Assembly: GCA_040757055.1 (NCBI GenBank)
Contig: JBFLXY010000006.1
Span: forward strand, 62,001 to 126,000
Direction of reading: 5' to 3'
Length of the DNA: 64,000 nt
Source of the DNA: JAJZRJ01 sp040757055
GTDB taxonomy: Bacteria; Desulfobacterota; Desulfobulbia; Desulfobulbales; Desulfurivibrionaceae
Shown here in pieces: positions 1 to 14,052 of this stretch (positions are counted from its first letter, which is position 1; each line of letters starts with the position of its first letter). Made by a program: the position numbers and the translations under genes. The notes under the pieces are model-generated. The model was given only the letters and a program-made list of their open reading frames with translations. It ran no database searches and had not been told where the DNA came from.

Positions 1-1
1 C

Positions 2-1741
2 GGACCGGCCTGCGATCAGGGCGAACTGGCGCTGGGCAAGAACGTCACCATCGCCTTCATGCCATGGCGCGGCTACAACTTCGAGGACTCGATCCTGGTC
101 AGCGAGCGGCTCTTGAAGAAGGATACCTATACCTCGCTGCACATCGAGGTCTTCGAGACCGTGGCCCGCGACACCAAACTCGGCAAGGAGGAGATCACCC
201 GCGACATTCCCAATGTCAGCGAGGAGGCGCTCCGCAACCTCGATGATTCCGGCATCGTCCGCATCGGTGCCGAGGTCACGGCCGGCGATATCCTGGTGGG
301 CAAGGTCACCCCCAAGGGCGAGACTCAGCTCTCCCCGGAAGAGAAGCTCCTGCGCGCCATTTTCGGCGAGAAGGCCGGCGATGTGAAGGATACCTCGCTG
401 CGGGTGCCGCCCGGTGTCGAGGGCTTTGTCATCGATGCCAAAGTCTTTTCCCGCAAAGGCGTGGAGAAGGACGAGCGGGCGCTTTCCATCGAGGAGGCCG
501 AGATCAAGAGCCTGGAGCGTGACCTGGACGACGAACTGGCCTGTCTCAAGAAGGGCATCCGCAACAGTCTCGCTGATCTGCTCGAGGGCCAGACCGTGAA
601 AAACCCGGTCAAGGGCAAGAAGGGCGACGTGCTGCTGGCCAAGGGCAAGAAGCTCACCCGCGAGGTGATTGACCACCTCTCGCCCTCCGAGATCAAGAAG
701 CTCGACTACGGTGACAAGAAGAAGCTCGAGGGCGAGGTGAACCTCCTCTTCGAACGCTACGACAATCAGGTCAAGGAGGTGCGGGATCGTTACGAGGCGC
801 GCATCGCCCGGCTCAAGAAGGGGGACGATCTGCCTCCCGGCGTCATCCGCATGGTCAAGGTTTACGTCGCCACCAAGCGCAAACTGGCGGTGGGCGACAA
901 GATGGCCGGCCGCCACGGCAACAAGGGTGTTGTCTCCCGCATCCAGCCGGAAGAGGATATGCCCTATTTCGAGGACGGCACGCCGGTGGACATCGTCCTC
1001 AACCCGCTGGGCGTTCCCTCCCGCATGAACGTGGGCCAAGTGCTGGAAACCCATCTCGGCTTTGCCGCCAAGAAGCTGGGCGCCCAGTTGCAGCGTTTTG
1101 CCGAGTTGCGCGACATCGCGGCAGTGAAGAAGAAGCTGCAGGCGATTTACAGCAAGGCGGAATACGAGAAGCTGATCGCCGATCTTTCCAACGAGGACCT
1201 GCTTGAGTTGGCCGGTCGCATGGGCAACGGCATCCACATGGCCACCCCGGTCTTCGACGGCGCCCATGAGAACGAGATTCGCCAGATGCTGGTGGAGGCG
1301 GGGATCGACGAGGTCGGTCAGGCCACCCTGTACGACGGCTTGACCGGCGAGAGGTTCGACAACAAGGTTACCGTCGGCGCCATGTACATGCTCAAACTCC
1401 ATCACCTGGTCGACGACAAGATCCATGCCCGTTCCACAGGTCCTTACTCGCTGGTCACCCAGCAACCGTTGGGCGGCAAGGCCCAGTTCGGTGGCCAGCG
1501 CCTGGGCGAAATGGAAGTGTGGGCAATGGAGGCCTATGGCGCCGCCTATACCCTGCAGGAGTTCCTCACCGTGAAGTCGGACGACGTCGGTGGCCGGACC
1601 CGAATGTACGAGCGGATCGTCAAGGGGAACAACTTCCTCGAGGCAGGGCTGCCCGAGTCGTTCCACGTTCTCATCAAGGAGCTGCAGGGTCTCTGTCTCG
1701 ACATGGAGCTCCTGGAGGAGCAGCCCAAGGACAAGCAATAA
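2..1741 (+). CDS. rpoB: DNA-directed RNA polymerase beta subunit, C-terminal part (5' end cut by window)
   Basis: This is the catalytic beta subunit of RNA polymerase. The frame is open from base 2, so the gene starts outside the window and 579 codons of the C-terminal part remain. The segment MPWRGYNFEDSI, the lineage-typical lysine-rich insert near the middle, the GDKMAGRHGNKG motif and the conserved end with GGKAQFGGQRLGEMEVWA are all RpoB signatures. rpoC follows after 64 nt in the same direction, as in nearly all bacteria. The upstream part (rif region, L7/L12 genes) is not visible. Confidence 0.97.
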   Translation, partial: GPACDQGELALGKNVTIAFMPWRGYNFEDSILVSERLLKKDTYTSLHIEVFETVARDTKLGKEEITRDIPNVSEEALRNLDDSGIVRIGAEVTAGDILVGKVTPKGETQLSPEEKLLRAIFGEKAGDVKDTSLRVPPGVEGFVIDAKVFSRKGVEKDERALSIEEAEIKSLERDLDDELACLKKGIRNSLADLLEGQTVKNPVKGKKGDVLLAKGKKLTREVIDHLSPSEIKKLDYGDKKKLEGEVNLLFERYDNQVKEVRDRYEARIARLKKGDDLPPGVIRMVKVYVATKRKLAVGDKMAGRHGNKGVVSRIQPEEDMPYFEDGTPVDIVLNPLGVPSRMNVGQVLETHLGFAAKKLGAQLQRFAELRDIAAVKKKLQAIYSKAEYEKLIADLSNEDLLELAGRMGNGIHMATPVFDGAHENEIRQMLVEAGIDEVGQATLYDGLTGERFDNKVTVGAMYMLKLHHLVDDKIHARSTGPYSLVTQQPLGGKAQFGGQRLGEMEVWAMEAYGAAYTLQEFLTVKSDDVGGRTRMYERIVKGNNFLEAGLPESFHVLIKELQGLCLDMELLEEQPKDKQ

Positions 1742-1805
1742 CCGAAACCGAGTCGTGCCGGTGCACCAGGCAGGTTAAGGACCCATATTCGAAAAGGGAG
1801 TTGCC

Positions 1806-5867
<4,062 letters not shown>

Positions 5868-5882
5868 GAACGGTTGCTGATG

Positions 5883-5973
5883 TTTGTCGGGCAAGGCGAG
5901 CCAGGGGGAATGGCTGGTTTTGTCCGACAAAATCAGCGGTTGCCGAAAGGGATGGCCCATGGACAGCCATGGG
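5883..5973. repeat. Inverted repeats between rpoC and rpsL (possible terminator or processing sites)
   Basis: Two dyads follow the rpoC stop. The first has outer arms TTTGTCGG and CCGACAAA enclosing AGCCA/TGGCT, which gives a branched hairpin. The second is CCCATGG-acag-CCATGGG (5956-5973), perfect over seven pairs. Neither is followed by a clear T-run, so a canonical intrinsic terminator is not shown. Confidence 0.45.
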
Positions 5974-5998
5974 GGTCCGGACAAGAGTAAAGATTTGT

Positions 5999-6027
5999 TT
6001 GACAAGCACCAAGGCTTCGAGTATATA
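5999..6027 (+). promoter_or_regulatory. Sigma70-type promoter for rpsL-rpsG
   Basis: A perfect -35 box TTGACA (5999-6004) is separated by 17 bp from TATATA (6022-6027). The predicted start near 6034 leaves a leader of about 78 nt before rpsL. It sits in the only long spacer between rpoC and rpsL, which supports a separate str-operon promoter. Confidence 0.7.
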
Positions 6028-6111
6028 TGCCGTTTTCCTGGCCAGTGCCGCAAGGGACGCGGCCAAGAAGCTGAACACGATAAACCGAATCATGAGCAGG
6101 AGTCAGACTCA

Positions 6112-6483
6112 ATGCCCACCATTAACCAACTGGTCCGGCACGGCAGGAAGCAGAAGGTCAAGAAGACCAATACGCCTGCCATGAAGGCGTGCCCGCAGAA
6201 GCGCGGCGTCTGCGTGCGTGTCTACACCACGACCCCGAAGAAGCCGAACTCCGCATTGCGGAAGGTTGCCAGGGTGCGCCTCACCAACGGGATCGAGGTG
6301 ACCTCCTATATTCCCGGTATCGGCCACAACCTCCAGGAGCACTCGGTGGTGCTCATTCGCGGCGGCCGCGTGAAGGACCTTCCTGGTGTGCGCTATCATA
6401 TTATCCGTGGTACCCTCGACACCCTCGGGGTGGCCAACCGGAAGCAGGGACGTTCCAAGTACGGCGCCAAGCGGCCCAAATAA
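6112..6483 (+). CDS. rpsL: 30S ribosomal protein S12
   Basis: This 123-residue protein belongs to the decoding centre of the small subunit. It shows the canonical MPTINQLVRHGR start, the KKPNSALRK loop and the KDLPGVRYH loop, where streptomycin resistance mutations normally map; the residues look wild type. The ATG at 6112 is chosen over longer in-frame starts because it gives the family N-terminus and has AGCAGGAG upstream. It is the first gene of the str cluster, 36 nt before rpsG. Confidence 0.98.
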   Translation: MPTINQLVRHGRKQKVKKTNTPAMKACPQKRGVCVRVYTTTPKKPNSALRKVARVRLTNGIEVTSYIPGIGHNLQEHSVVLIRGGRVKDLPGVRYHIIRGTLDTLGVANRKQGRSKYGAKRPK

Positions 6484-6519
6484 GGCGCTGCGTCGGTTTG
6501 TGAAAGGGAGTTAAGCGAG

Positions 6520-6993
6520 ATGCCGAGAAAAAGACTTGTAGCAAGGCGGCCGGTTGATGCCGATCCGCGTTTTAACAGCGTGCTGGTTTCCAAGTTTATC
6601 AATGGCCTGATGGAAGACGGCAAGAAGAACACCGCCCGTTCCATCTTTTACGATGCCATGGAGTTGCTGGAGAGCAGGGTCAAGGAAGCCGCGCCCATGG
6701 AAATTTTCGAGCAGGCCATGGACAAGGTGCGCCCCCGGGTCGAGGTAAAATCCCGTCGGGTTGGTGGCGCCACCTACCAGGTGCCTGTTGAGGTGCGTCC
6801 CGAACGCCGCAATGCCCTGGCTATCCGCTGGCTGGTCAGCTACGCCAAGCAGCGCTCCGGCAAGACCATGGCCGACAAGCTGGCCGGCGAACTGCAGGAT
6901 GCCTTCAACAACCGCGGTGCCGCAGTGAAGAAGCGTGAGGATACGCACCGCATGGCCGACGCCAACAAGGCGTTCGCCCATTATCGGTGGTAG
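6520..6993 (+). CDS. rpsG: 30S ribosomal protein S7
   Basis: This is a primary binder of the 16S rRNA 3' major domain and forms part of the E-site exit. It has 157 residues with the standard MPRKR start, VGGATYQVPVEVRPERR in the middle and the HRMADANKAFAHYRW end. AAAGGGAG precedes the ATG. It is followed by a hairpin and a new promoter before fusA, so rpsL-rpsG may form a separate transcript. Confidence 0.98.
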   Translation: MPRKRLVARRPVDADPRFNSVLVSKFINGLMEDGKKNTARSIFYDAMELLESRVKEAAPMEIFEQAMDKVRPRVEVKSRRVGGATYQVPVEVRPERRNALAIRWLVSYAKQRSGKTMADKLAGELQDAFNNRGAAVKKREDTHRMADANKAFAHYRW

Positions 6994-6996
6994 AGG

Positions 6997-7026
6997 GGAT
7001 TCAAGCCGAACGGCTTCGATTCCTTT
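6997..7026 (+). terminator. Candidate weak terminator after rpsG
   Basis: The stem AAGCCG-aa-CGGCTT (7003-7016) can be extended outward through GGATT and GATTCC, and is followed by TTT then GTT. The loop is very tight and the T-run is short, so read-through is likely. Confidence 0.4.
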
Positions 7027-7075
7027 GTTGACAAACGGGGGGCGGCGGTGGTAAATACCGCACTCCTGTCAACAA
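7025..7075 (+). promoter_or_regulatory. fusA promoter inside nested inverted repeats
   Basis: A TTGACA box (7028-7033) and TAAATA (7052-7057) are 18 bp apart. The -35 box lies in one arm of a perfect 9-bp inverted repeat, TTGTTGACA (7025-7033) and TGTCAACAA (7067-7075). An inner dyad GCGGT/ACCGC (7045-7061) brackets the -10 box. This could be an operator or an mRNA fold. It is the only promoter-sized gap before fusA-tuf. Confidence 0.6.
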
Positions 7076-7145
7076 GGCAGGACGGTGGCTCAGGGTCGCT
7101 GATTCGGCGCCAGGCGAAAAGTGATGCCGAAGGGAAGTGGCGATC

Positions 7146-9233
7146 GTGACAGCCAGCGGGAGTTTGGCGCGACTGCGCAACATAGGCATAATGGCCCATA
7201 TCGATGCGGGCAAGACCACCACGACGGAACGCATCCTTTATTACACGGGCCGGTCACACAAGATGGGCGAGGTCCATGACGGCAATGCCATCATGGACTG
7301 GATGGAGCAGGAGCAGGAGCGGGGCATCACCATTACCGCGGCTGCAACGACCTGCGAATGGCACGAGCACAAGATCAACATCATCGACACCCCGGGTCAT
7401 GTCGATTTCACCATCGAGGTGGAACGATGCCTGAGGGTCCTTGATGGCGCGATAGCGATATTCTGCGCGGTTGGCGGCGTCGAGCCCCAATCGGAGACGG
7501 TCTGGCGGCAGGCGGATAAGTATCACGTTCCCCGCATCGCCTACGTCAACAAGATGGACCGGGTTGGCGCCGATTTCCGGCGCTGTCTGTCGATGATGGC
7601 CGAGCGGCTGCATACGGTGCCGCTGCCCATCCAGCTGCCGGTCGGATGTGAAGAGTCGTTCGGGGGAGTCATCGATCTCGTGCGCGAGAAGATGATCCGC
7701 TTCGACGAAGAGTCGCAGGGAGCACAGGTTCTCGAAGAGCCGATCCCGGCGAAATTCAAAGAAGAGTCTGCGGCCGCACGCACGGCCCTTGTCGAGAAGT
7801 TGGCCGACTTCGATGACGGGGTCATGGAGAAATTCCTGGAAGAGCAACCGCTCTCCGCCGAGGAATTAATTCGGGCAATCAGGACTGCAACTCTCAGGCT
7901 GCAATTGGTGCCGGTATTGTGCGGCAGCTCCTTCAAGAACAAGGGAGTGCAGCCGCTGCTGGATGCGGTTGTAGATTTTTTGCCGTCGCCGCTCGACGTT
8001 CCCCCGGTGGAAGGGGTGAAAGCGGGTGGCGAACCCGAGCAGCGGAAGGCGAGCGACAAGGAAAAATTGTGCGCCCTGGCCTTCAAGCTGGCCTCGGACC
8101 CCTTTGTGGACAATCTGGCCTTCGTGCGGGTCTACTCGGGGGTGCTCAAGGTCGGCGGCAAGGTCTTCAACCCGGTCAAGCGCAAGCAGGAAAAGATCGG
8201 CCGGATCATGCACATGCATGCCAACAAGCGCGAGGATATCGCGGAGTTGCATGCCGGTGACATCGGCGCGGTGGTCGGGCTCAAGTTCTCCACCACCGGC
8301 GACACCCTCTGCGAGCTGGGGGATGACCTGCGGCTCGAAACCATGGAGTTCCCCGAGCCGGTTATCGGCGTGGCCATCGAGCCCAAGGGGAAGGCCGACG
8401 AGGCCAGGCTCTCTGAAAGTTTGACAAAGATCGCCCTGGAGGATCCCTCCTTCCGCGTGAAGTCCGACCCGGACACTGGGCAGACCATCATCTCCGGCAT
8501 GGGCGAACTGCATCTCGAGATCATTGTCGATCGCCTGGTGCGGGAGTTCAAAGTCGGCGCCAACGTCGGCAAGCCGCAGGTCGCCTACAAGGAGACCATC
8601 AGCGCGAAGGCGAAGGGCGAGGGCAAGTTTGAGGTGCCCACCGCCGGCGGCAAACGCCAGTATGGCCATGTGGTCCTGGCGGTGGAGCCGCTCGAAACCG
8701 GCAAGGGCATTCATTTCGAGAGCCGCATCGCCGCAGAGGTGATTCCGGCTACGATTGTGCCAGCCATCGAGAAAACGGTGCGTGACAGCCTTTCGTCGGG
8801 GCCGTTGCTCGGATTCCCGGTGGCAGACATTCGGGTGAGTCTGGTGGGTGGTTCCTACCACGAAGAGGAATCCACCGAGCAGGCCTTCGGCGTGGCAGCC
8901 AACATGGCGTTCCGCGCGGCGGCCTTGGATGCGAAGCCGGTGCTGCTGGAACCGGTCATGAGTCTGGAGGTCACCCTGCCGGATTCGTATCTCGGCGAGG
9001 TGATCGCCGACTGCAACAGCCGCCGGGCCAAGATCATGGGCACCGACAGCCGCGAGGGCGGGTTGCAGATCGTCAAGGCCCACGTGCCCCTGGCCGAGAT
9101 GTTCGGCTACTCGACGGATTTGAGGTCCGCGACGCAAGGGCGGGCGAGTTTCACCATGCAGTTCTTGCAGTATGAAAGAGTGCCGGACCACATCGCCGAG
9201 AAGATCATTCAGCGTGTCCGGGGACTGATATAA
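7146..9233 (+). CDS. fusA: Elongation factor G
   Basis: This translocation GTPase has 695 residues. It has the P-loop AHIDAGKTT, ERGITIT (switch), DTPGHVDF and NKMD, followed by domains II to V ending in YGYSTDLRSATQGRASFT-like sequence, as in canonical EF-G. I prefer the GTG at 7146 because AGGGA at 7131-7135 is 10 nt upstream; the GTG at 7137 would leave one base of spacing. It lies in the usual place between rpsG and tuf, but with its own promoter region. Confidence 0.95.
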   Translation: MTASGSLARLRNIGIMAHIDAGKTTTTERILYYTGRSHKMGEVHDGNAIMDWMEQEQERGITITAAATTCEWHEHKINIIDTPGHVDFTIEVERCLRVLDGAIAIFCAVGGVEPQSETVWRQADKYHVPRIAYVNKMDRVGADFRRCLSMMAERLHTVPLPIQLPVGCEESFGGVIDLVREKMIRFDEESQGAQVLEEPIPAKFKEESAAARTALVEKLADFDDGVMEKFLEEQPLSAEELIRAIRTATLRLQLVPVLCGSSFKNKGVQPLLDAVVDFLPSPLDVPPVEGVKAGGEPEQRKASDKEKLCALAFKLASDPFVDNLAFVRVYSGVLKVGGKVFNPVKRKQEKIGRIMHMHANKREDIAELHAGDIGAVVGLKFSTTGDTLCELGDDLRLETMEFPEPVIGVAIEPKGKADEARLSESLTKIALEDPSFRVKSDPDTGQTIISGMGELHLEIIVDRLVREFKVGANVGKPQVAYKETISAKAKGEGKFEVPTAGGKRQYGHVVLAVEPLETGKGIHFESRIAAEVIPATIVPAIEKTVRDSLSSGPLLGFPVADIRVSLVGGSYHEEESTEQAFGVAANMAFRAAALDAKPVLLEPVMSLEVTLPDSYLGEVIADCNSRRAKIMGTDSREGGLQIVKAHVPLAEMFGYSTDLRSATQGRASFTMQFLQYERVPDHIAEKIIQRVRGLI

Positions 9234-9266
9234 GGCACAGTGCAAACGAGAAAACGAGGTTGAGCG

Positions 9267-10457
<1,191 letters not shown>

Positions 10458-10471
10458 TTGGTGACACGATC

Positions 10472-10783
10472 ATGATTAACACGCAGAAGATCCGTATTCG
10501 GCTGAAGGGCTACGATCACAAGCTGATTGATCAGTCCACGGCGGAAATCGTCGAAACCGCGAAGCGCACCGGCGCCACGGTGGCCGGCCCGATTCCGCTG
10601 CCGACCTCGATCAACAAGTATTGTGTTCTGCGAGGGCCGCACGTGGACAAGAAGAGCCGCGAGCAGTTCGAGATGCGGACCCATCGCCGGCTGCTGGATA
10701 TTCTGGAACCGACGCAGCAGACCATCGACGCGCTGATGAAGCTGGAACTCTCCGCTGGCGTCGATGTGGAGATCAAGCTGTAA
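10472..10783 (+). CDS. rpsJ: 30S ribosomal protein S10
   Basis: This is a component of the 30S head and, with NusB, of antitermination complexes. The 103-residue sequence has the MINTQKIRIRLKGYDHKLID start, and LPTSINKYCVLRGPHVDKKSREQFEMRTHRR is diagnostic. The ATG is 14 nt after the tuf stop, so the S10 cluster is probably transcribed through from fusA-tuf. Confidence 0.98.
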   Translation: MINTQKIRIRLKGYDHKLIDQSTAEIVETAKRTGATVAGPIPLPTSINKYCVLRGPHVDKKSREQFEMRTHRRLLDILEPTQQTIDALMKLELSAGVDVEIKL

Positions 10784-10784
10784 T

Positions 10785-10800
10785 CGCCGCTTCCGCGGCG
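10785..10800 (+). repeat. Short GC hairpin after rpsJ
   Basis: CGCCGC-ttcc-GCGGCG is a perfect six-pair stem just after the rpsJ stop, within the 84-nt rpsJ-rplC spacer. There is no T-run, so it is not a typical terminator; it may protect the 3' end of a processed message. Confidence 0.35.
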
Positions 10801-10867
10801 TTGAGGATAGTGCGCGTCGAAATCCGGCGCGGCAGATCAGGAAACGAGAACGGTATAGGTAACGGAA

Positions 10868-11497
10868 ATGCCTAAAACAATGGGTTTGATGGGGAAAAAG
10901 GTCGGGATGAGCCGGTTGTATACGGAACGCGGCGATATGGTCCCGGTCACGGTGATCGAGACCGGTCCCTGCGTGGTTCTCCAGAAAAAGACCGTTGAGA
11001 AGGAAGGATATAACGCCATCCAGCTCGGCTTTGGGGCCCGCAAGGAGTCCCGCCTGACCAAGCCGATGGCCGGCCATGTGAAGGCCGCGGCCAAGGGCGG
11101 TTTCCAGCACATCCGGGAGTTCCGGGTGGCGGATCCGAGCCAGTACGAGGTGGGCCAGGAAATCATGGTGACCGACCTCTTCAAGGCCGGGGATCTGGTC
11201 GACATCCAGGGCGAGACCAAGGGCCGGGGCTTTCAGGGCGTTGTCCGCCGCCATGGCTTCAAGGGCGGCCGCGCCACCCATGGCTCCATGTTCCACCGGG
11301 CTCCTGGTTCCATCGGCTGCAGCGCTTGGCCGAGCCGGGTCATCAAGGGCAAGAAACTGCCCGGTCACATGGGCACCAGCCTGGTGACCAAGAAGAACTG
11401 CATGGTCATTGATGTGCGGCCGGAGCAGAACGTCGTCATCGTCAAGGGCGGCATTCCCGGTGCCAAGCAGGGCCTGATCCAGATTTTCACAAAGTAG
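10868..11497 (+). CDS. rplC: 50S ribosomal protein L3
   Basis: This early assembly protein binds near the peptidyl transferase centre. It has 209 residues, begins MPKTMGLMGKKVGMSR and contains the RGFQGVVRRHGFKGG and GSMFHRAPGSIG loop motifs of bacterial L3. The start ATG is the only one that gives this N-terminus. Confidence 0.98.
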   Translation: MPKTMGLMGKKVGMSRLYTERGDMVPVTVIETGPCVVLQKKTVEKEGYNAIQLGFGARKESRLTKPMAGHVKAAAKGGFQHIREFRVADPSQYEVGQEIMVTDLFKAGDLVDIQGETKGRGFQGVVRRHGFKGGRATHGSMFHRAPGSIGCSAWPSRVIKGKKLPGHMGTSLVTKKNCMVIDVRPEQNVVIVKGGIPGAKQGLIQIFTK

Positions 11498-11535
11498 CGA
11501 GCAGAATTCGCTTTTGCACTTGGGGGTACCCTCTC

Positions 11536-12159
11536 ATGGCCGTAACGCAAGTATACAACATCAACAAGGAGAAGGTGGGCGACATCGAGCTGAACGACGC
11601 CCTCTTCGGAGTCGAGGTGAATGCGCACCTCCTCCATGATATCGTCCAGATGCAGCGTGCCAACCGCCGTTCCGGCAATGCCTGCACTAAGACCCGTTCC
11701 GACGTGAGCGGCAGCGGCAAGAAACCCTGGAAACAGAAGGGTACCGGCCGCGCCCGTTCCGGCAACCGCCGGTCGCCCCTGTGGCGTGGTGGTGGCACGG
11801 TCTTCGGGCCGACTCCGCGCAGCTACAGCTACAAGATGCCGCGCAAGGTCCGGCAGCTTGGCCTGCGCATGGCGTTGAGTTCCCGCTTCAGCGACAATCT
11901 CATGGTGGTGCTCGACGGTTTCACCCTGGACGAGATCAAGACCAAGAAGTTCCTGAGCGTGATGGATTCCTTTGCCATCGAGAACGCCCTGATCGTCACC
12001 CCGGAGCGGATCGATGCGCTGGAGCGTTCCTCCCGCAATGTCCCGGGTTTCAAGGTGTTGCCGGCGGCGGGGCTCAATGTCTACGACATCCTGCTGCACA
12101 AGCACATCATTCTCCTGCAGCCCTCCATTGGCCAACTGGAAGCGAGGTTATTGTCATGA
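11536..12159 (+). CDS. rplD: 50S ribosomal protein L4
   Basis: L4 lines the exit tunnel and in several bacteria represses the S10 operon. It has 207 residues with the tunnel-loop region KPWKQKGTGRARSGNRRSPLWRGGGTVFGP. Its TGA overlaps the rplW ATG by 4 nt, implying translational coupling. I saw no obvious S10-leader-like structure before rpsJ, so autogenous control is not shown. Confidence 0.97.
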   Translation: MAVTQVYNINKEKVGDIELNDALFGVEVNAHLLHDIVQMQRANRRSGNACTKTRSDVSGSGKKPWKQKGTGRARSGNRRSPLWRGGGTVFGPTPRSYSYKMPRKVRQLGLRMALSSRFSDNLMVVLDGFTLDEIKTKKFLSVMDSFAIENALIVTPERIDALERSSRNVPGFKVLPAAGLNVYDILLHKHIILLQPSIGQLEARLLS

Positions 12160-12443
12160 ACATCTATGAGGTAATCAAGAAACCGCGCCTCACCGAGAAG
12201 GGCATGGGCCTGCAGGAAGCACACAACCAGATCGTCCTGCGGGTCGATCGTCAGGCCAACAAGAACGAGATCAAGCAGGCAGTGGAAGATCTCTTCAGTG
12301 TGAAGGTGGAAAAAGTACGGACTGCCAACATGCCCGGCAAGGAAAAGCGGCTGGGGCGGTACGTGGGTCAGACATCTGACTGGAAGAAGGCAATTGTAAC
12401 CTTGGCAGAAGGCAGCAAGGTTGATTTTGTCGGCGAGCTTTAA
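12156..12443 (+). CDS. rplW: 50S ribosomal protein L23
   Basis: L23 sits at the tunnel exit and docks trigger factor and SRP. The 95-residue protein begins MNIYEVIKKPRLTEKG. The start is fixed by the ATGA overlap with rplD and the family N-terminus; longer in-frame extensions read rplD in another frame. A 69-nt spacer follows before rplB. Confidence 0.97.
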   Translation: MNIYEVIKKPRLTEKGMGLQEAHNQIVLRVDRQANKNEIKQAVEDLFSVKVEKVRTANMPGKEKRLGRYVGQTSDWKKAIVTLAEGSKVDFVGEL

Positions 12444-12512
12444 GAAGAAGCCTGCTGCACGGCGCAACCATCCTGTCGGGATCATTCTGCAACACAGCAA
12501 TCGGGGTTCCAA

Positions 12513-13334
12513 ATGGCATTGAAAACCTACAAACCAACATCGCCGGGACGGCGGACGCTGGTCACCATCGTCCGTGACGATCTTTCCAAGGAGAGACCGG
12601 TCAAGGGTCTGGTCCGGATACTGAACAAGTCTGGCGGCCGCAACAATTTCGGCCGGGTGACCGCCCGCCATCTCGGCGGCGGCCACAAGCGCAAGTACCG
12701 CCTGATCGACTTCAAGCGCGACAAGGTGGACATTCCCGCCACGGTCGCGGCCATCGAGTACGATCCGAACCGCACTGCCAACATCGCCCTGCTCCACTAC
12801 GTGGATGGCGAGAAGCGCTACATCCTCTCGCCGTCCGGCATCAAGGTGGGCGACACCGTGGTGGCCGGCGAGCAGGTCGACATCAAGCCGGGCAACTGTC
12901 TGCCCATGGGCAACATGCCGCTCGGCAGCATCATCCACAACGTGGAGATGAAGATCGGCAAGGGCGGTCAGCTGGTGCGCAGCGCCGGCGGTGCGGCCCA
13001 GCTGATGGCCAAGGAAGGGGAGCATGTCCTGGTGAAGCTTCCTTCCGGCGAGGTCCGCCGCTTCCACAAGAGCTGTCGTGCCAGCATTGGCCAGATCGGC
13101 AATATCGAGCACGAAAGCGAGAGCATCGGCAAGGCTGGCCGCAGCCGCTGGAAGGGCCGCCGGCCCAAGGTCCGCGGCGTGGCCATGAACCCGCTCGACC
13201 ACCCCATGGGTGGCGGCGAGGGCCGCAGTTCCGGTGGCCGTCACCCATGTTCGCCATGGGGCATGCCGACCAAGGGCTTCAAGACCCGCGGCAGGAAGAG
13301 CTCGGACAAAGATATCGTTAAAAAGAGATCCTAA
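12513..13334 (+). CDS. rplB: 50S ribosomal protein L2
   Basis: L2 is required for subunit joining and peptidyl transfer. It has 273 residues, with the MALKTYKPTSPGRR start and the conserved C-terminal RGVAMNPLDHPMGGGEGRSSGGRHP segment that carries the functionally important histidine. It lies 16 nt before rpsS. Confidence 0.98.
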   Translation: MALKTYKPTSPGRRTLVTIVRDDLSKERPVKGLVRILNKSGGRNNFGRVTARHLGGGHKRKYRLIDFKRDKVDIPATVAAIEYDPNRTANIALLHYVDGEKRYILSPSGIKVGDTVVAGEQVDIKPGNCLPMGNMPLGSIIHNVEMKIGKGGQLVRSAGGAAQLMAKEGEHVLVKLPSGEVRRFHKSCRASIGQIGNIEHESESIGKAGRSRWKGRRPKVRGVAMNPLDHPMGGGEGRSSGGRHPCSPWGMPTKGFKTRGRKSSDKDIVKKRS

Positions 13335-13350
13335 GTAGGGGATAGCACAC

Positions 13351-13620
13351 ATGGCACGCTCGATCAAGAAAGGGCCCTTCGTTGACGACCATCTGCTGAA
13401 GAAGGTCATGAAGGCCAAGGAAGAAGGGTCACGCAAGGTCATCCAGACCTGGTCCCGCCGCTCCGACATCGTGCCGGAGATGATCGGTCTGACCTTTGCC
13501 GTGCACAACGGCAAAAAGTTCATCCCGGTCTACGTCACCGAGAACATGGTGGGCCACAAGCTGGGCGAGTTTTCTCCTACCCGGACCTACCATGGTCACG
13601 GGACCGACAAGAAAAAATAG
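13351..13620 (+). CDS. rpsS: 30S ribosomal protein S19
   Basis: This 30S head protein contacts the A-site tRNA. It has 89 residues: MARSIKKGPFVDDHLLKKV at the start, and KFIPVYVTENMVGHKLGEFSPTRTYHGH near the end. It lies between rplB and rplV, as expected. Confidence 0.98.
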   Translation: MARSIKKGPFVDDHLLKKVMKAKEEGSRKVIQTWSRRSDIVPEMIGLTFAVHNGKKFIPVYVTENMVGHKLGEFSPTRTYHGHGTDKKK

Positions 13621-13664
13621 TCAGCCCGCTGGGTGTGATTGACGGCAGAAGGAGTAGGTGAGCG

Positions 13665-13997
13665 ATGGAAGCAAAAGCGCTTGCGCGACAGATTAGGATC
13701 TCTCCCCAGAAGGCGCGGCTGGTTGCCGACATGGTGCGGGGGAAGCGGGTGGAGGATGCCTTGAACACCCTGCGGTTCACGCCGAAGAAGGGCGCGCGGA
13801 TCCTCAAGAAGATCATCGAGTCGGCGGTGGCCAATGCCACCCGGAACGAGTCCATTGATGTGGATACCCTCTATGTCAAGACCATCTACGTGGACGGCGG
13901 GGCGATGCTCAAGCGGATTCGGCCGATGCCCATGGGCCGTGCCGGCCGGATTCTGAAACGGACCAGTCACATCACCGTGATTCTGGACGAACAATAA
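13665..13997 (+). CDS. rplV: 50S ribosomal protein L22
   Basis: This tunnel-wall protein has 110 residues, with SPQKARLVADMVRGK near the start and the extended beta-hairpin KRIRPMPMGRAGRILKRTSHITV at the C-terminus, the site of macrolide-resistance changes in other bacteria. No hairpin truncation is seen. Confidence 0.98.
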   Translation: MEAKALARQIRISPQKARLVADMVRGKRVEDALNTLRFTPKKGARILKKIIESAVANATRNESIDVDTLYVKTIYVDGGAMLKRIRPMPMGRAGRILKRTSHITVILDEQ

Positions 13998-14052
13998 AGA
14001 CAACGTTCGACGGTGGCGGCAAGGCCACACATCTTGTGAATGGAGGAAGGTT

